Of a stretch of DNA of 64,000 bases, positions 45,782 to 54,768 are shown piece by piece (the stretch's first letter is position 1; every line of letters begins with the position of its first letter). The translations under genes and the position numbers were made by a program. Under the pieces are notes generated by a model, which saw only the letters and a list, made by a program, of their open reading frames with translations, had not been told where the DNA came from and ran no database searches. Origin of the DNA: Bifidobacterium sp. WK041_4_12 (GTDB lineage: Bacteria; Actinomycetota; Actinomycetes; Actinomycetales; Bifidobacteriaceae); the NCBI RefSeq assembly GCF_041080795.1, contig NZ_CP129674.1, positions 1,674,001 to 1,738,000 on the forward strand, read 5' to 3'.

Positions 45782-46773
45782 CTCCTGGTCCGTGGATCGA
45801 GAACGCCGTAGAGAATGTCAACGACGAAATTGGCTACCAGAACGCTGACCGTGATCATCAGGAACAGAGCCTGCATCAGTGGATAGTCCTGATTCGTGAC
45901 TGCTTGGAACAGCAGCATGCCGATGCCTGGATAGCTGAAAACCTGTTCGACCAGCAGCGAACCGCCGACGACGCCGCCAAGCACCAGACCGAATGAGGTG
46001 AGGTTTGGCAGCAGCGCGTTTCGAGCCGCATACCTGAGCATGACCGTGCCTTGGTGGAGGCCGTTCGCCTCCGCGAAGGTCACATAATCATCACCAAGCG
46101 TATTGATCATGTTGTTGCGCATGCCCATGACCCAGCTCCCCAATGAGGTTATGAGGATGGTCAGTCCGGGAAGGATCGAATGATACAGTGCGTCGATCAG
46201 GAACGACCAGGACGGGTTGGGAACTGCGGTTGCGGCATATGCGCCTGATGTCGGGAATGCCTTGGCAACATAGCCAAGGAAGAACAGCAGGAGCAGCGCA
46301 AGCCAGAACGGTGGGAAGGCCGAGAAGAACGAGCTTGAGACGCTGCCGGTGGCATCGACGAGCGAGCCGCGCTTCCAGGCCATCGCCGCACCGAGCATGG
46401 TGCCGATGATGAACGAAAGAATGGTGACCGTACCGACCAGCACAAGAGTCCACGGCAAGGCTGTTGAAACCAGCGAAGAGACCGATTGTGGGAAGTTGCT
46501 GTACGAGATTCCGAAGTTCAGATGAATGACGTCATTGAGATATTGAACATACTGCTGGAATGGATTGCCTGTGGGCACCCCTAGCTGCGCTTCTATCGAG
46601 GCACGCATTTCCGGCGTCACAGGACCATTTTGCGAGAGTTTGGCTATGGCTGCGTCGGCAGGAGAACCGGGCATCATACGGGGTAGCAGGAAGTTTACGG
46701 TGATTGCTGCCCAGAGTGTGAGCAGGAAAAGACCGATTTTCCCGAGATAGTAGCGCACGAGATGACCTTTCAC
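45778..46773 (-). CDS. ABC transporter permease, DppB type
   Basis: 331 residues, six membrane helices. KIGLFLLTLWAAITVNFLLPR and MMPGSPADAAIAKL open the protein as in DppB/OppB. The conserved loop VTFAEANGLHQGTVMLRYAARNALLP contacts the ATPase. Four-base overlap with the DppC-type gene. The preceding intergenic stretch contains short repeats and two hairpins. Confidence 0.93.
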   Translation of the reverse strand: MKGHLVRYYLGKIGLFLLTLWAAITVNFLLPRMMPGSPADAAIAKLSQNGPVTPEMRASIEAQLGVPTGNPFQQYVQYLNDVIHLNFGISYSNFPQSVSSLVSTALPWTLVLVGTVTILSFIIGTMLGAAMAWKRGSLVDATGSVSSSFFSAFPPFWLALLLLFFLGYVAKAFPTSGAYAATAVPNPSWSFLIDALYHSILPGLTILITSLGSWVMGMRNNMINTLGDDYVTFAEANGLHQGTVMLRYAARNALLPNLTSFGLVLGGVVGGSLLVEQVFSYPGIGMLLFQAVTNQDYPLMQALFLMITVSVLVANFVVDILYGVLDPRTRR

Positions 46774-46775
46774 TG

Positions 46776-46862
46776 ATTACTGCAATAATTACTGCGATAA
46801 TTACTGCACTGAATTACTGCAATAATTGATTGATTGCTGTTGATCGGATTGCTGCCGATCAA
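46776..46862. repeat. 12-bp ATTACTGCAATA repeats and hairpin
   Basis: Units ATTACTGCAATA/ATTACTGCGATA recur at about 46776, 46788, 46800 and 46813 (the last after a one-base slip), grading into ATTGCTG repeats. A perfect hairpin with 8-bp arms TTGATCGG / CCGATCAA lies at 46840-46862. It occupies the leader of the DppB-type gene. Confidence 0.8.
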
Positions 46863-46961
46863 TTGCTGCTGTGCTTGATTACTGCAAGTGTTGCTGCTGC
46901 CATTCTTAACCTTCGAATCAGGCAGCGCTGGCTTGGTTGCAGCCATCATGATGCCCAGCCC

Positions 46962-46998
46962 AGGGGAATCCGTTGACCTTCATTGTCTGGATTCCCCT
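46962..46998 (-). terminator. Attenuating hairpin after the binding-protein gene
   Basis: Perfect 10-bp arms AGGGGAATCC / GGATTCCCCT around a 17-nt loop, 34 bp after the SBP stop on the minus strand. Such hairpins between the binding-protein gene and the permeases typically reduce downstream expression and protect the 3' end of the abundant SBP message. No strong T-run. Confidence 0.7.
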
Positions 46999-47032
46999 AA
47001 GCGGTGCATATGCGTCTGCATGTGGACCTGAA

Positions 47033-48682
47033 TCAGGCCTTCTTCAGATTGGTTACGACCATCAGCACCTGGGATGTCCATGTGGTTGGTGAGGCGTAGG
47101 GATTCTGCTCCGTTGGCCAGCCGGTGAACTTCTTCGTGCTGTACAGGCTCCACAGACCGCCGTAGAACATGCCGACAACGGGAACCTGGTTGTAGACAAC
47201 CTCTTGCAGCTGATCGACTATTGCCTTCTGCTCAGTCTCGGAAGAAGTCGACTTGAGCTGGGAAAGCAGCGAATCGGTCGCACTATCCTTGTACCGCTCG
47301 AAGTTGGCAGAAGCCGCCGTACCAACCGGCTGATAGAAGTCGCCATTGAGCAGGTTACTGTAATCGGTGTAGACATCGCCCGTACCACCGAAGGACGAGA
47401 CGATCAGGTCATAGTCGCCGTTGTTGAGCGCCTGAGTGTAGGCGGCTGGCTGCGGCTGATTGAGCTTGACCGAGATGCCGATGGCACTAAGTTGATTCTG
47501 CAGCGTCTCGATGCCACGAAGCCAATCGCTGTATCCGCTGGGGACCGTGACGGTCAGGGTCAGCTGCTTGCCGGTACTGTCAACAAGCTTGCCTCCACTC
47601 TCGGTGTATCCTGCACTGGCGAAGTACTTGAGCGCATCGGTCTTGCTCTGCTTGACGACTCCACTGTTGGGGATGCTCGAGTTGACCCACGACTTCTGGT
47701 TGGGAAGCAACAGGCCGGTCTGTGTCGAAGCATCGACATAGCCCTCTTCGGCATCCTTGGCTATGGCCGTACGGTCGATGGCATTGCTCAGGCCAAGACG
47801 GAAGTTGACATTGTTATATGGAGCCTTCGTGAGGTTCGGGAAGAGCGAGACCGTGCCGCCCGGAGGGAACCAGTAGTGATTGTGCTGCTTGTCGGCACCC
47901 ACCCAGGTCTTCTGCACGTCGTTCATGTACATGTAGCCCCAGTCATAGCCCTTGTTAATCATGTCAAGCGCCTTGTTCGACGCAGGAAGGACGATTGAGG
48001 TGGCGGCAACCTTGCTGGCCTGCCAATAGTCGTTGTTCTTCGTCAGCGTGTATTGGTTCGGCGTGTAGGTGCCGAGCTTGTAAGGGCCGGTTCCGACAGG
48101 CGTGGCATTCGTGTCCTTGACCGGATCCTTGATGTCCTTCCAAATATGCTGAGGAACGATGAGCTGCTGGTCGATGATCTTGATTGCAGGAACGTCATTG
48201 TCCTTCAGATTGAAGGTAACCGTGTCGCCGCTTGTCGAAACGGAAGCGATGTGCTGCCACACGCCAAGCGTGTCGAGAGCGCCGTTGCTCTTCAGCAGAT
48301 TGAAGGTGTAGACGACATCCTTGGCAGAGAATGCCTGACCGTCAGACCACTTCACGCCGGAACGAATCGTGTATTCGACGGTCTTGGGGTCGATGATCTT
48401 GTGAGAGGTTGCGAGGAATGGCGTTTCCGTGCCCTTGATGCTGTTGACCACCATCAATGGCTCATAGATGAAGTTGATGCCGGTTCTCTTGCTGCTTGAG
48501 AACGGGTTGAAATTCTTGGTGAATGTAGGGCTGCCATTATCTCCCCCAAAGAGAATCTCAGTAGCCGAGCTGCCCCCTGATCCTGACTGTGCATCGGTGC
48601 TGCCGCATGCGGCGAGCCCGATGGCCATGGTGGCTGCAGCTAGGGCAGCGACTGCGCGTACCGCTAGATGTTTAGTATTCAT
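47033..48682 (-). CDS. Extracellular substrate-binding lipoprotein (SBP family 5)
   Basis: About 549 residues. The signal peptide MNTKHLAVRAVAALAAATMA ends in the lipobox GLAAC, with the lipidated Cys at residue 26. The mature protein has the family 5 pattern: FNPFSSSKRTGINFIYEPLM near the N-terminus, YTIRSGVKWSDGQAFSAKDVVYTF (conserved WSDG) and NFRLGLSNAIDR-type. Start ATG at 48682 chosen because it gives a proper signal peptide; the ORF opens at 48766. Family 5 members bind peptides or oligosaccharides. By its neighbours a beta-gluco-oligosaccharide is likely (inference). Confidence 0.92.
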   Translation of the reverse strand: MNTKHLAVRAVAALAAATMAIGLAACGSTDAQSGSGGSSATEILFGGDNGSPTFTKNFNPFSSSKRTGINFIYEPLMVVNSIKGTETPFLATSHKIIDPKTVEYTIRSGVKWSDGQAFSAKDVVYTFNLLKSNGALDTLGVWQHIASVSTSGDTVTFNLKDNDVPAIKIIDQQLIVPQHIWKDIKDPVKDTNATPVGTGPYKLGTYTPNQYTLTKNNDYWQASKVAATSIVLPASNKALDMINKGYDWGYMYMNDVQKTWVGADKQHNHYWFPPGGTVSLFPNLTKAPYNNVNFRLGLSNAIDRTAIAKDAEEGYVDASTQTGLLLPNQKSWVNSSIPNSGVVKQSKTDALKYFASAGYTESGGKLVDSTGKQLTLTVTVPSGYSDWLRGIETLQNQLSAIGISVKLNQPQPAAYTQALNNGDYDLIVSSFGGTGDVYTDYSNLLNGDFYQPVGTAASANFERYKDSATDSLLSQLKSTSSETEQKAIVDQLQEVVYNQVPVVGMFYGGLWSLYSTKKFTGWPTEQNPYASPTTWTSQVLMVVTNLKKA

Positions 48683-48843
48683 TTGACGCTTCTTCCTGTC
48701 CACATTGACATATGGCGTACTCGAAATCTCGACGTGCACGTCACCATTGTCATCAAAGCAATGCATTCTGGCCTGTTCATCATGAGGAACCCCAATGTTC
48801 AGAGCACAGTGAAAACCGCTTTGATTTAACTGGCAGAAACAAT

Positions 48844-48857
48844 TGTATGCGCTTACA
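48844..48857. promoter_or_regulatory. Candidate LacI-family operator 1
   Basis: TGTATGCGCTTACA, an imperfect palindrome TGTA-N-GCGC-N-TACA with the central CG typical of LacI-family sites. It lies 162 bp before the SBP start, in the 430-bp divergent spacer that holds no gene. Confidence 0.7.
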
Positions 48858-48952
48858 TCTGCTTTTGCAAATACGGTCGATATTATTTCTTTTCTTGCTT
48901 ACATTGGCTTTATTCCAGCGTATTTGAGACTTATAATTTCGACACGCCGAAA

Positions 48953-48966
48953 TGTTAGCGCTACCA
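48953..48966. promoter_or_regulatory. Candidate LacI-family operator 2
   Basis: TGTTAGCGCTACCA, core TAGCGCTA perfectly palindromic. It matches operator 1 at most positions and lies 109 bp (about ten turns) away. It is near a TTATAAT box at 48931-48937, which may be the -10 of the regulator gene. Confidence 0.7.
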
Positions 48967-49112
48967 AGGACATGATTTTTATGTGTACACTAATGCCCAG
49001 ATGTAAGAAATGTATGAAACTGAATTGACTGCATTCATCGCGTTTCACCCACTGCGTTTATTACATTACGATTACAGTACGCCAGTCAATGTCAATTCCC
49101 GTGGAGGCAACG

Positions 49113-50255
49113 ATGTCATCCAAGAAACCGACCGTATACGATGTCGCCAAAGAAGCCGGCGTATCGATCGCGAGTGTCTCAAGATCATTGAGAACGCCGG
49201 AGAGCGTGCGTCCCGCAACGCGCAAACTCATCAACAGAGCGATAGACCGGCTTGGCTATGTTCCCAGTGGAAGCGCGCAGAGTCTGGCCGCACGCAGAAC
49301 CGGAGTCATCGGACTGTTCATGTCGAATCTTGACGAGCTCGACGATCTTCAAGACTTTACGCTCAGCAGCGTCGACGATGCACGAGTGGAAATCGATCCC
49401 GCGCACCATGCCGACTCTCACCGCAATGATTCCCTGTATTATGACCAAGTGCTTCGAGGCTGCGAGCTGGAAACATGGAGGCGTGGACTCTCGCTGATGG
49501 TCAACCTTGGCCTGGATCGCAACGAGAAGGGCCTCACCCAACTCGCCGGTGAGATGGTTGGAAAGGTCGATGGGCTGATCGTGATGGCGCGCAGCGTGCC
49601 GGACTCCACCTTGGAATTTCTCAGGCGACGCGTTCCGGTCGTCATGGTGGCGGATGCACCATCGGACAACGAGGCCGGATATGACCTGGTTCGTGTCAGC
49701 AACCGCAAGGGTATGCGCAAGCTGGTGCAGCATCTTGTCGACACACATCACGTCGATGACTTTGCCTATATCGCAGGCCCCGACGACTCCCCTGACAATC
49801 ACAAGCGATATGTGGGATTCTGCGAGGGATTGCGCAGTCGAAACATCAATCCCGAAACCGTACCGATTTATCGAGCTGGATTCTCGTTCGCGGTAGCACA
49901 CACCATCACGCAGGACATGGTGGCACGGCATAAGATACCCCGCGTCATGGTGTGCGCCAACGATCAGATGGCACTCGGCGTATGCAAGGCCCTGACCGAT
50001 GGCGGCATTCGCATTCCGCAAGATGTGATCGTGACAGGATTCGACGGCATCAGCGAATCTGAAACGAATACGCCGCGCATCACCACGGTCAGTCAGCCAA
50101 TGCGCAATCTGGGAAGGGCCGCAGTAAGCACGATGGTCCAACGGCTTGAAAATCCCGACGCCGAACCGTATGCGATTGAGCTTCCGGTGACTTTGCTGCT
50201 GCGAGAGAGCTCCGAAGGCGAGCTCACGAAGGAACAAGAGTCAACTTCTGACTAA
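49113..50255 (+). CDS. LacI-family transcriptional regulator
   Basis: About 380 residues. The DNA-binding domain is PTVYDVAKEAGVSIASVSRS with hinge helix SAQSLAARR. The effector domain ends in VIVTGFDGISESETNTPRIT and TTVSQPMRNLGRAA. After the first beta strand (VIGLFMSNL) there is an extra acidic/His segment of about 35 residues (ELDDLQDFTL ... HHADSHRNDS) not seen in typical members. ATG at 49113 has GGAGG five bases upstream. Divergent from the transport operon, which it probably represses via the two operators. Confidence 0.93.
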   Translation: MSSKKPTVYDVAKEAGVSIASVSRSLRTPESVRPATRKLINRAIDRLGYVPSGSAQSLAARRTGVIGLFMSNLDELDDLQDFTLSSVDDARVEIDPAHHADSHRNDSLYYDQVLRGCELETWRRGLSLMVNLGLDRNEKGLTQLAGEMVGKVDGLIVMARSVPDSTLEFLRRRVPVVMVADAPSDNEAGYDLVRVSNRKGMRKLVQHLVDTHHVDDFAYIAGPDDSPDNHKRYVGFCEGLRSRNINPETVPIYRAGFSFAVAHTITQDMVARHKIPRVMVCANDQMALGVCKALTDGGIRIPQDVIVTGFDGISESETNTPRITTVSQPMRNLGRAAVSTMVQRLENPDAEPYAIELPVTLLLRESSEGELTKEQESTSD

Positions 50256-50279
50256 AAAATGAGATTTAAGCATACGAAT

Positions 50280-50386
50280 GCGAGTTTTGCGGCAATTTCT
50301 GAGTATCAGAGCAGAATTTGGCTGTTTTTAGGCACCCAAAAAACCAAAAATCAGACTATATACTCAGAAATTGCCGCAAAACTCGC
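50280..50386. repeat. Long inverted-repeat hairpin A (27-bp arms, 53-nt loop)
   Basis: Left arm 50280-50306 begins GCGAGTTTTGCGGCAATTTC and ends GAGTAT; right arm 50360-50386 is its exact complement. A second outer pairing AAGCAT (50268-50273) / ATGCTT (50395-50400) flanks it. The loop starts CAGAGC and has CCAAAAATC at loop positions 38-46. It lies between the convergent LacI and MHS-transporter genes, 12 bp after the latter's stop. Confidence 0.9.
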
Positions 50387-50398
50387 AATCTCTCATGC

Positions 50399-51844
50399 TT
50401 AGAGACCGATTTCCTCCGTTGCGGCGATGTCGTTCTCGTAATCCATATCTTTCGTTTCCCTAGTGAACAGTAGGGAAACGAAAGTCAAGACGGCCGAACC
50501 GGCAAGATAGACACCGACGAGCCATGTGCTGCCATGCGCCAAACTCCACAACGCGGTTGCCACCATAGGCGCAAGTGCCGCGCCGAGAATGGAACTCACG
50601 TTGTAGGCAATCGCCGATCCGGTGTAGCGCACATTGGTGGGGAACAATTCAGGCAGAAGCGCTCCCATGGGCCCAAAGGTGAAGCCCATAAGCGTGAAGC
50701 CGATGACGAGGAAGGATTCAGCGAACCAGACGGTTGAACTCTGCCCACCGCGACCATCGAGGAAAAATGGGAACAGCAGCCCGAACGCGATAATCGCCAC
50801 AGTGACGATGAGCAGCAGCTTGCGCCGTCCCATAACATCCGCCAAAGGCCCTGAAATGAGCGTGAAGATGCCGAAGAAGATAACGCCGAAAATCTGCATG
50901 AGCACGAAATCGGTATAGCTGATACCAAGTCCGGAAGGAGAACCGCTGGTCGCTGCAGTGCCATAGGTGAGGCTGAATGTCGTCATGAAGTAGAACAACA
51001 CGTAGGTTGCAAGCATGGCGAATGTTCCCAACACCACAGCCTTGAAATGATGACGAAGCGTATCCGCAAGTGGCATCTTGACAATGGCACCCTGCTTCTG
51101 AGCCTTCTTGAAGGCTTCCGATTCAACGAGCTTCAAACGAACCCACAGACCGATCGCAACCATCACGGCAGAAAAGACGAATGGAATCCTCCAACCCCAG
51201 CTGAGGAATGCTTCAGACTGCAGCAGTGAACTCTCGGGATGTGGAAGCGCAAAGTTGATGATAAGGAAGAGACCGTTTGCGACAATGAATCCCAGCGGCG
51301 CACCCAATTGCGGGAAGGTACCATACCATGCGCGCTTGTTTGCCGGAGCGTTCTCCGTAGCGACAAGAGCGGCACCAGACCATTCACCGCCAAGGGCAAA
51401 GCCTTGAGTCAGTCGAAGCAGAAGCAGGAATATTGGAGCTATGACGCCAATATGGCTGTAGGTCGGAAGGAATCCGATGATGAAGGTGGCGATGCCCATC
51501 GTGAGCAGCGAAGTCACCAACGTGGTCTTGCGACCATACTTATCCCCCATGTGACCGAAGAAAACCGCACCTATGGGGCGAGCGACCATGGCTGCACCGA
51601 ATATGGCAAATGAGGCCATCAGCGCTGCAGTTTTGTTCGTGGCCGGGAAGAACAGCTTCGGAAAGACCAGAACCGCGGCAGTTGCATAGACATAGAAGTC
51701 ATAGAATTCAATGGTCGTTCCAACCAGGCTTGCCGCAATGACTCGAGCTGGAGAGTTCAGAGGCTTGGCCGCCTCATGACCTTCCTTGTTTGACGGTGAT
51801 GATATTGATGTCGATTCTTGGATCGACGAGGACAAAGATGACAC
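50399..51844 (-). CDS. MFS transporter, MHS (metabolite:H+ symporter) family
   Basis: About 481 residues from a GTG at 51844 with AGAAGG seven bases upstream; the ORF extends to 52027 but the added sequence is not membrane-protein-like. Twelve helices are predicted. ASLVGTTIEFYDFYVYATAA, RPIGAVFFGHMGDKYGRKTTL and LRLTQGFALGGEWSGAALVA are the MHS signature shared with ShiA, ProP and KgtP. Substrate unknown. The gene faces the LacI gene tail to tail, so it is not part of that operon. Confidence 0.87.
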   Translation of the reverse strand: MSSLSSSIQESTSISSPSNKEGHEAAKPLNSPARVIAASLVGTTIEFYDFYVYATAAVLVFPKLFFPATNKTAALMASFAIFGAAMVARPIGAVFFGHMGDKYGRKTTLVTSLLTMGIATFIIGFLPTYSHIGVIAPIFLLLLRLTQGFALGGEWSGAALVATENAPANKRAWYGTFPQLGAPLGFIVANGLFLIINFALPHPESSLLQSEAFLSWGWRIPFVFSAVMVAIGLWVRLKLVESEAFKKAQKQGAIVKMPLADTLRHHFKAVVLGTFAMLATYVLFYFMTTFSLTYGTAATSGSPSGLGISYTDFVLMQIFGVIFFGIFTLISGPLADVMGRRKLLLIVTVAIIAFGLLFPFFLDGRGGQSSTVWFAESFLVIGFTLMGFTFGPMGALLPELFPTNVRYTGSAIAYNVSSILGAALAPMVATALWSLAHGSTWLVGVYLAGSAVLTFVSLLFTRETKDMDYENDIAATEEIGL

Positions 51845-52179
51845 GATTACCCTTCTCGTTTTCGTGCAAAAAAGTCTTCTCGATGGCGAATTCGCTACTT
51901 GTAGTGGTCGAAGCCGTAACAAAGTGTAGATGACTGGATGGTTATGGTCCTTGTGGGAGCCGTGGAACAGAATCCTAACATGCCATATGAGTTTAACAAG
52001 AGGAATATCACCTAATGAACGCAACAATCATGCTGAAAGCTGAGTTTTCTGCGCCCGGCAACGATCCACACCAAACAGCACCTGCCAGCAACGTGCCCCA
52101 ATGATGCACACCAGTGGTGCACACCAGCAATCAATGAACATCACAGCCCTGGATGGCCATGCATGAAACGTGGGCAACA

Positions 52180-52215
52180 AACGCGTTGGGAATGTAAGAA
52201 CGATTCCAACGCGTT
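52180..52215 (-). terminator. Hairpin after the SDR gene
   Basis: Arms AACGCGTTGGGAAT / ATTCCAACGCGTT with a single bulged G and a 9-nt loop, 15 bp after the SDR stop. The rest of 51845-52230 contains no gene; a small dyad CACCAGTGGTG lies at 52109-52119. Confidence 0.75.
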
Positions 52216-52230
52216 GGACTGCATGGAGAC

Positions 52231-53061
52231 TTATTGGGCGTCGGCCTTGCGATACACCTTGGTGTATGAGCCTTCGGCGCGAGGGCGAATAACCAACGAA
52301 TCGATATCGACCGTATCGGGAAGATCAACGGCCCATCGAATCGATTCCGCAATATCGCTGGCCTGCAACGGATCTGGAACGCCCTTGTACACGTTGTCCG
52401 CCTTGGCCTGATCGCCACCGAAGCGCTTGAGCGAGAACTCCTCGGTATGCACAAGACCCGGCGAGACATCGATAACACGAATCGGTTCGCCAATCTGCTC
52501 GAGTCGAAGCACGCGAGCCATCACGCGCTCGGCAAACTTCGCGGCGCAATACCCTGAACCGCCTTCATACGGCTCGATTCCCGAGGTCGAAGAAATAATC
52601 AACACCGTGCCTTCAGACTGCTTCAAGGTGGGCAGCAGCTTCTGCGTGATGCGCAAGGTACCCAGCACATTGAGTTCGTACATGCTGCGCCAGTCGTCAA
52701 TGCTTGCCGTTGCCACAGGATCCTTGCCCAGTGCACCGCCAGCGCAATTGATCAAAGCCTTGACAGGGCCTTCGGCAATGATGGTCTTCACCGCAGCGCT
52801 TGTCGACTCTTCATCCGTGATATCGCAGACCAGGTATTCGCATGATCCGCCCTTCGCCTGAATGGAGTCCGTAAGCGCCTTGAGCTTGTCCTCACGCCGA
52901 GCCAGTGCGACGATGCTCCACCCATCGGCAGCCAGGGTTCTTGCCGTTTCAGCACCAATGCCACTCGAAGCGCCGGTTACGACGGCGCGCTTTGCCGACT
53001 CAGATGGCTTGCCCGTTGTTGATACGGTTCCTTGGGTCTCTTGATTCACTGCATCAGCCAT
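52231..53061 (-). CDS. Short-chain dehydrogenase/reductase
   Basis: About 276 residues. Rossmann motif VVTGASSGIGAETA (TGxxxGIG), NCAGGALGK (NAG-type), and the catalytic Tyr/Lys in GSGYCAAKFAERV (YxxxK), with Ser in ISSTSG upstream. Closest in style to the serine 3-dehydrogenase/YdfG group of NADP-dependent SDRs that oxidise 3-hydroxy acids (inference). An N-terminal extension of about 24 residues precedes the first strand. ATG at 53061 has GGAG six bases upstream. Confidence 0.9.
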   Translation of the reverse strand: MADAVNQETQGTVSTTGKPSESAKRAVVTGASSGIGAETARTLAADGWSIVALARREDKLKALTDSIQAKGGSCEYLVCDITDEESTSAAVKTIIAEGPVKALINCAGGALGKDPVATASIDDWRSMYELNVLGTLRITQKLLPTLKQSEGTVLIISSTSGIEPYEGGSGYCAAKFAERVMARVLRLEQIGEPIRVIDVSPGLVHTEEFSLKRFGGDQAKADNVYKGVPDPLQASDIAESIRWAVDLPDTVDIDSLVIRPRAEGSYTKVYRKADAQ

Positions 53062-53097
53062 GTATGCTCCTTCACTGGGTTTATGACCAATATGTTC

Positions 53098-53177
53098 GTT
53101 CACTACTGCATTCGTTCACTACTGTGTTTATTCACTGCTGCGTTTGTTCACCACCGTGTTGGTTCATCGCCGTACTT
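53098..53177. repeat. 16-bp degenerate tandem repeat upstream of the SDR gene
   Basis: Five consecutive 16-bp units of the form GTTCACTACTGCATTC / GTTCACTACTGTGTTT / ATTCACTGCTGCGTTT / GTTCACCACCGTGTTG / GTTCATCGCCGTACTT, which drift step by step. They lie in the spacer between the SDR start and the MFS stop. Confidence 0.85.
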
Positions 53178-53258
53178 GTAACAGCGCCGAGCTATAACAG
53201 CGAAAATCTGGCAGAGATTGCTCTCACACCTGATGCCGCCGTATACAACCATTGTGGC

Positions 53259-54677
53259 TCACCCATGAACTTTTTTGATTACGGGCTTTGCTTTAGGCGA
53301 ATCCAAGCGATATGTCAGGAGGGTGAACAGCAGTCCGAAGAAGGCCAGAACGGTGAGCATCAAGAAGTCAAGCTGAGTGCCGGATGCCACGGCAGAGCTT
53401 GCGTTCGCAGCGCTCGACTTGCGCTCGAACACCGTTATCGCGGCAGCCAGGACAGATGTTCCGAGCGATCCCGCATATTGCTGGAATGTGTTGAACATCG
53501 TGTTCACATCGCCCTGTTCTGCAGGAGCGACACGTTTGGTCGCATCGGACATGGTGCTGCCGAAACCGGTGTTGAAGCCAATGCGGATGAACATGTAGAG
53601 CAGGGTCAGCGTGAGTACCGTCGAGGACTTGGTGAACCAGCACAGCAGCGCGCAGCCGATCATCACGGAAACATTGCCCAAGGTAATGGTGATGCGAGGG
53701 CCATGCTTGTCATAGACTCTGCCTGCAAACGGCGATACGACCGATCCCGCAATCGAACCGGGCAGCATGATCAGACCGGCGACAAGCGCGCTTGTGCCCA
53801 GGTATTGCTGCGAGAAGAGCGGAAGAATCACGGAAATGCCAATGTTCGCAAACTGGAAGATGAAGAAGGTTGCCGCACGCAGTCGGACAATGCTGCGAGC
53901 AAGAAGACCGAAGTTGATGATCTGACGCTTGCCCTTGATGGCATGGACCACCAGCAATACCAGCGCAGCTAAGGTGATGACCACTCGAATGACGAAGCCC
54001 GGATTGGTCACTCCCATTCTGCCCCACTGATTGACGACTTCAATAAGCCCAAGCATGCTGACGGCCAGCAGCGCAAGCCCTATGGCATCGAAACGCCTTG
54101 GATGCTCTGCTGCAGGCAAGATAACGTAGCGGAAGCCGACGAATGCCAGGACCGCGATCAGGGGGACGAGTATCCAGAAAATCATGCGCCATGACAGGAA
54201 ATTGGTCAGGACACCGCCATATACCGGGCCTAGTGCTGGGGCCAGCGAAACCACCATTGCCGCAAGACCGACATAGAAGCCGAGACGTCGCAGCGGAACC
54301 AGGTCAAAGATGAGATGGTACATCAGCGGGGTTGCCACGCCGGTCGCCATCGCCTGCAACAGTCGTCCGGTCATCAGCAGCGCAAGGTTGGGAGCCATGG
54401 CGCACAGCAGCGATCCGCAGAAGCATGTCACCACGGCGAAACGGAACATCGATTGCGCGGCAAAACGTTCGTTGAGGTAGGCTGTCGAGCACATCACGAC
54501 CGTGACCATAAGCAGATAGCCTGAGGTCAGCCATTGAACGCTGCCAAGGCTGGCATTGAACTGGTGCATCAGAATGGGGAATGCGACCGTCAATGATGTT
54601 TCTGTCAGAATACCCAGAAATGTAAGCAATCCCACTGAGAAGATTGCAAGTTTCGATTGTAAACTCACCTCACGCAT
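53259..54677 (-). CDS. MFS drug-type exporter (DHA2 family)
   Basis: 472 residues with about twelve to fourteen helices. SLGSVQWLTSGYLLMVTVVM (motif near helix 2), GRLLQAMATGVATPLMYHLI and GLAAMVVSLAPALGPVYGGV (motif C, typical of drug:H+ antiporters) are visible. GGGAGC precedes the ATG at 54677. Similar to EmrB/LmrB-type exporters; substrate unknown. Confidence 0.9.
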   Translation of the reverse strand: MREVSLQSKLAIFSVGLLTFLGILTETSLTVAFPILMHQFNASLGSVQWLTSGYLLMVTVVMCSTAYLNERFAAQSMFRFAVVTCFCGSLLCAMAPNLALLMTGRLLQAMATGVATPLMYHLIFDLVPLRRLGFYVGLAAMVVSLAPALGPVYGGVLTNFLSWRMIFWILVPLIAVLAFVGFRYVILPAAEHPRRFDAIGLALLAVSMLGLIEVVNQWGRMGVTNPGFVIRVVITLAALVLLVVHAIKGKRQIINFGLLARSIVRLRAATFFIFQFANIGISVILPLFSQQYLGTSALVAGLIMLPGSIAGSVVSPFAGRVYDKHGPRITITLGNVSVMIGCALLCWFTKSSTVLTLTLLYMFIRIGFNTGFGSTMSDATKRVAPAEQGDVNTMFNTFQQYAGSLGTSVLAAAITVFERKSSAANASSAVASGTQLDFLMLTVLAFFGLLFTLLTYRLDSPKAKPVIKKVHG

Positions 54678-54768
54678 GGATGCTCCCCCCTGACCTGTGT
54701 GGAATCACACCGAGCTTCGCCTTCAGAATCGTGCCTCAACCCATTGCTGCTTGCCAATGCTTCTCAAA

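Noticed and set aside
52109..52119. Dyad CACCAGTGGTG as an operator
   Set aside because: Only 5-bp arms, single occurrence, and no obvious promoter next to it.
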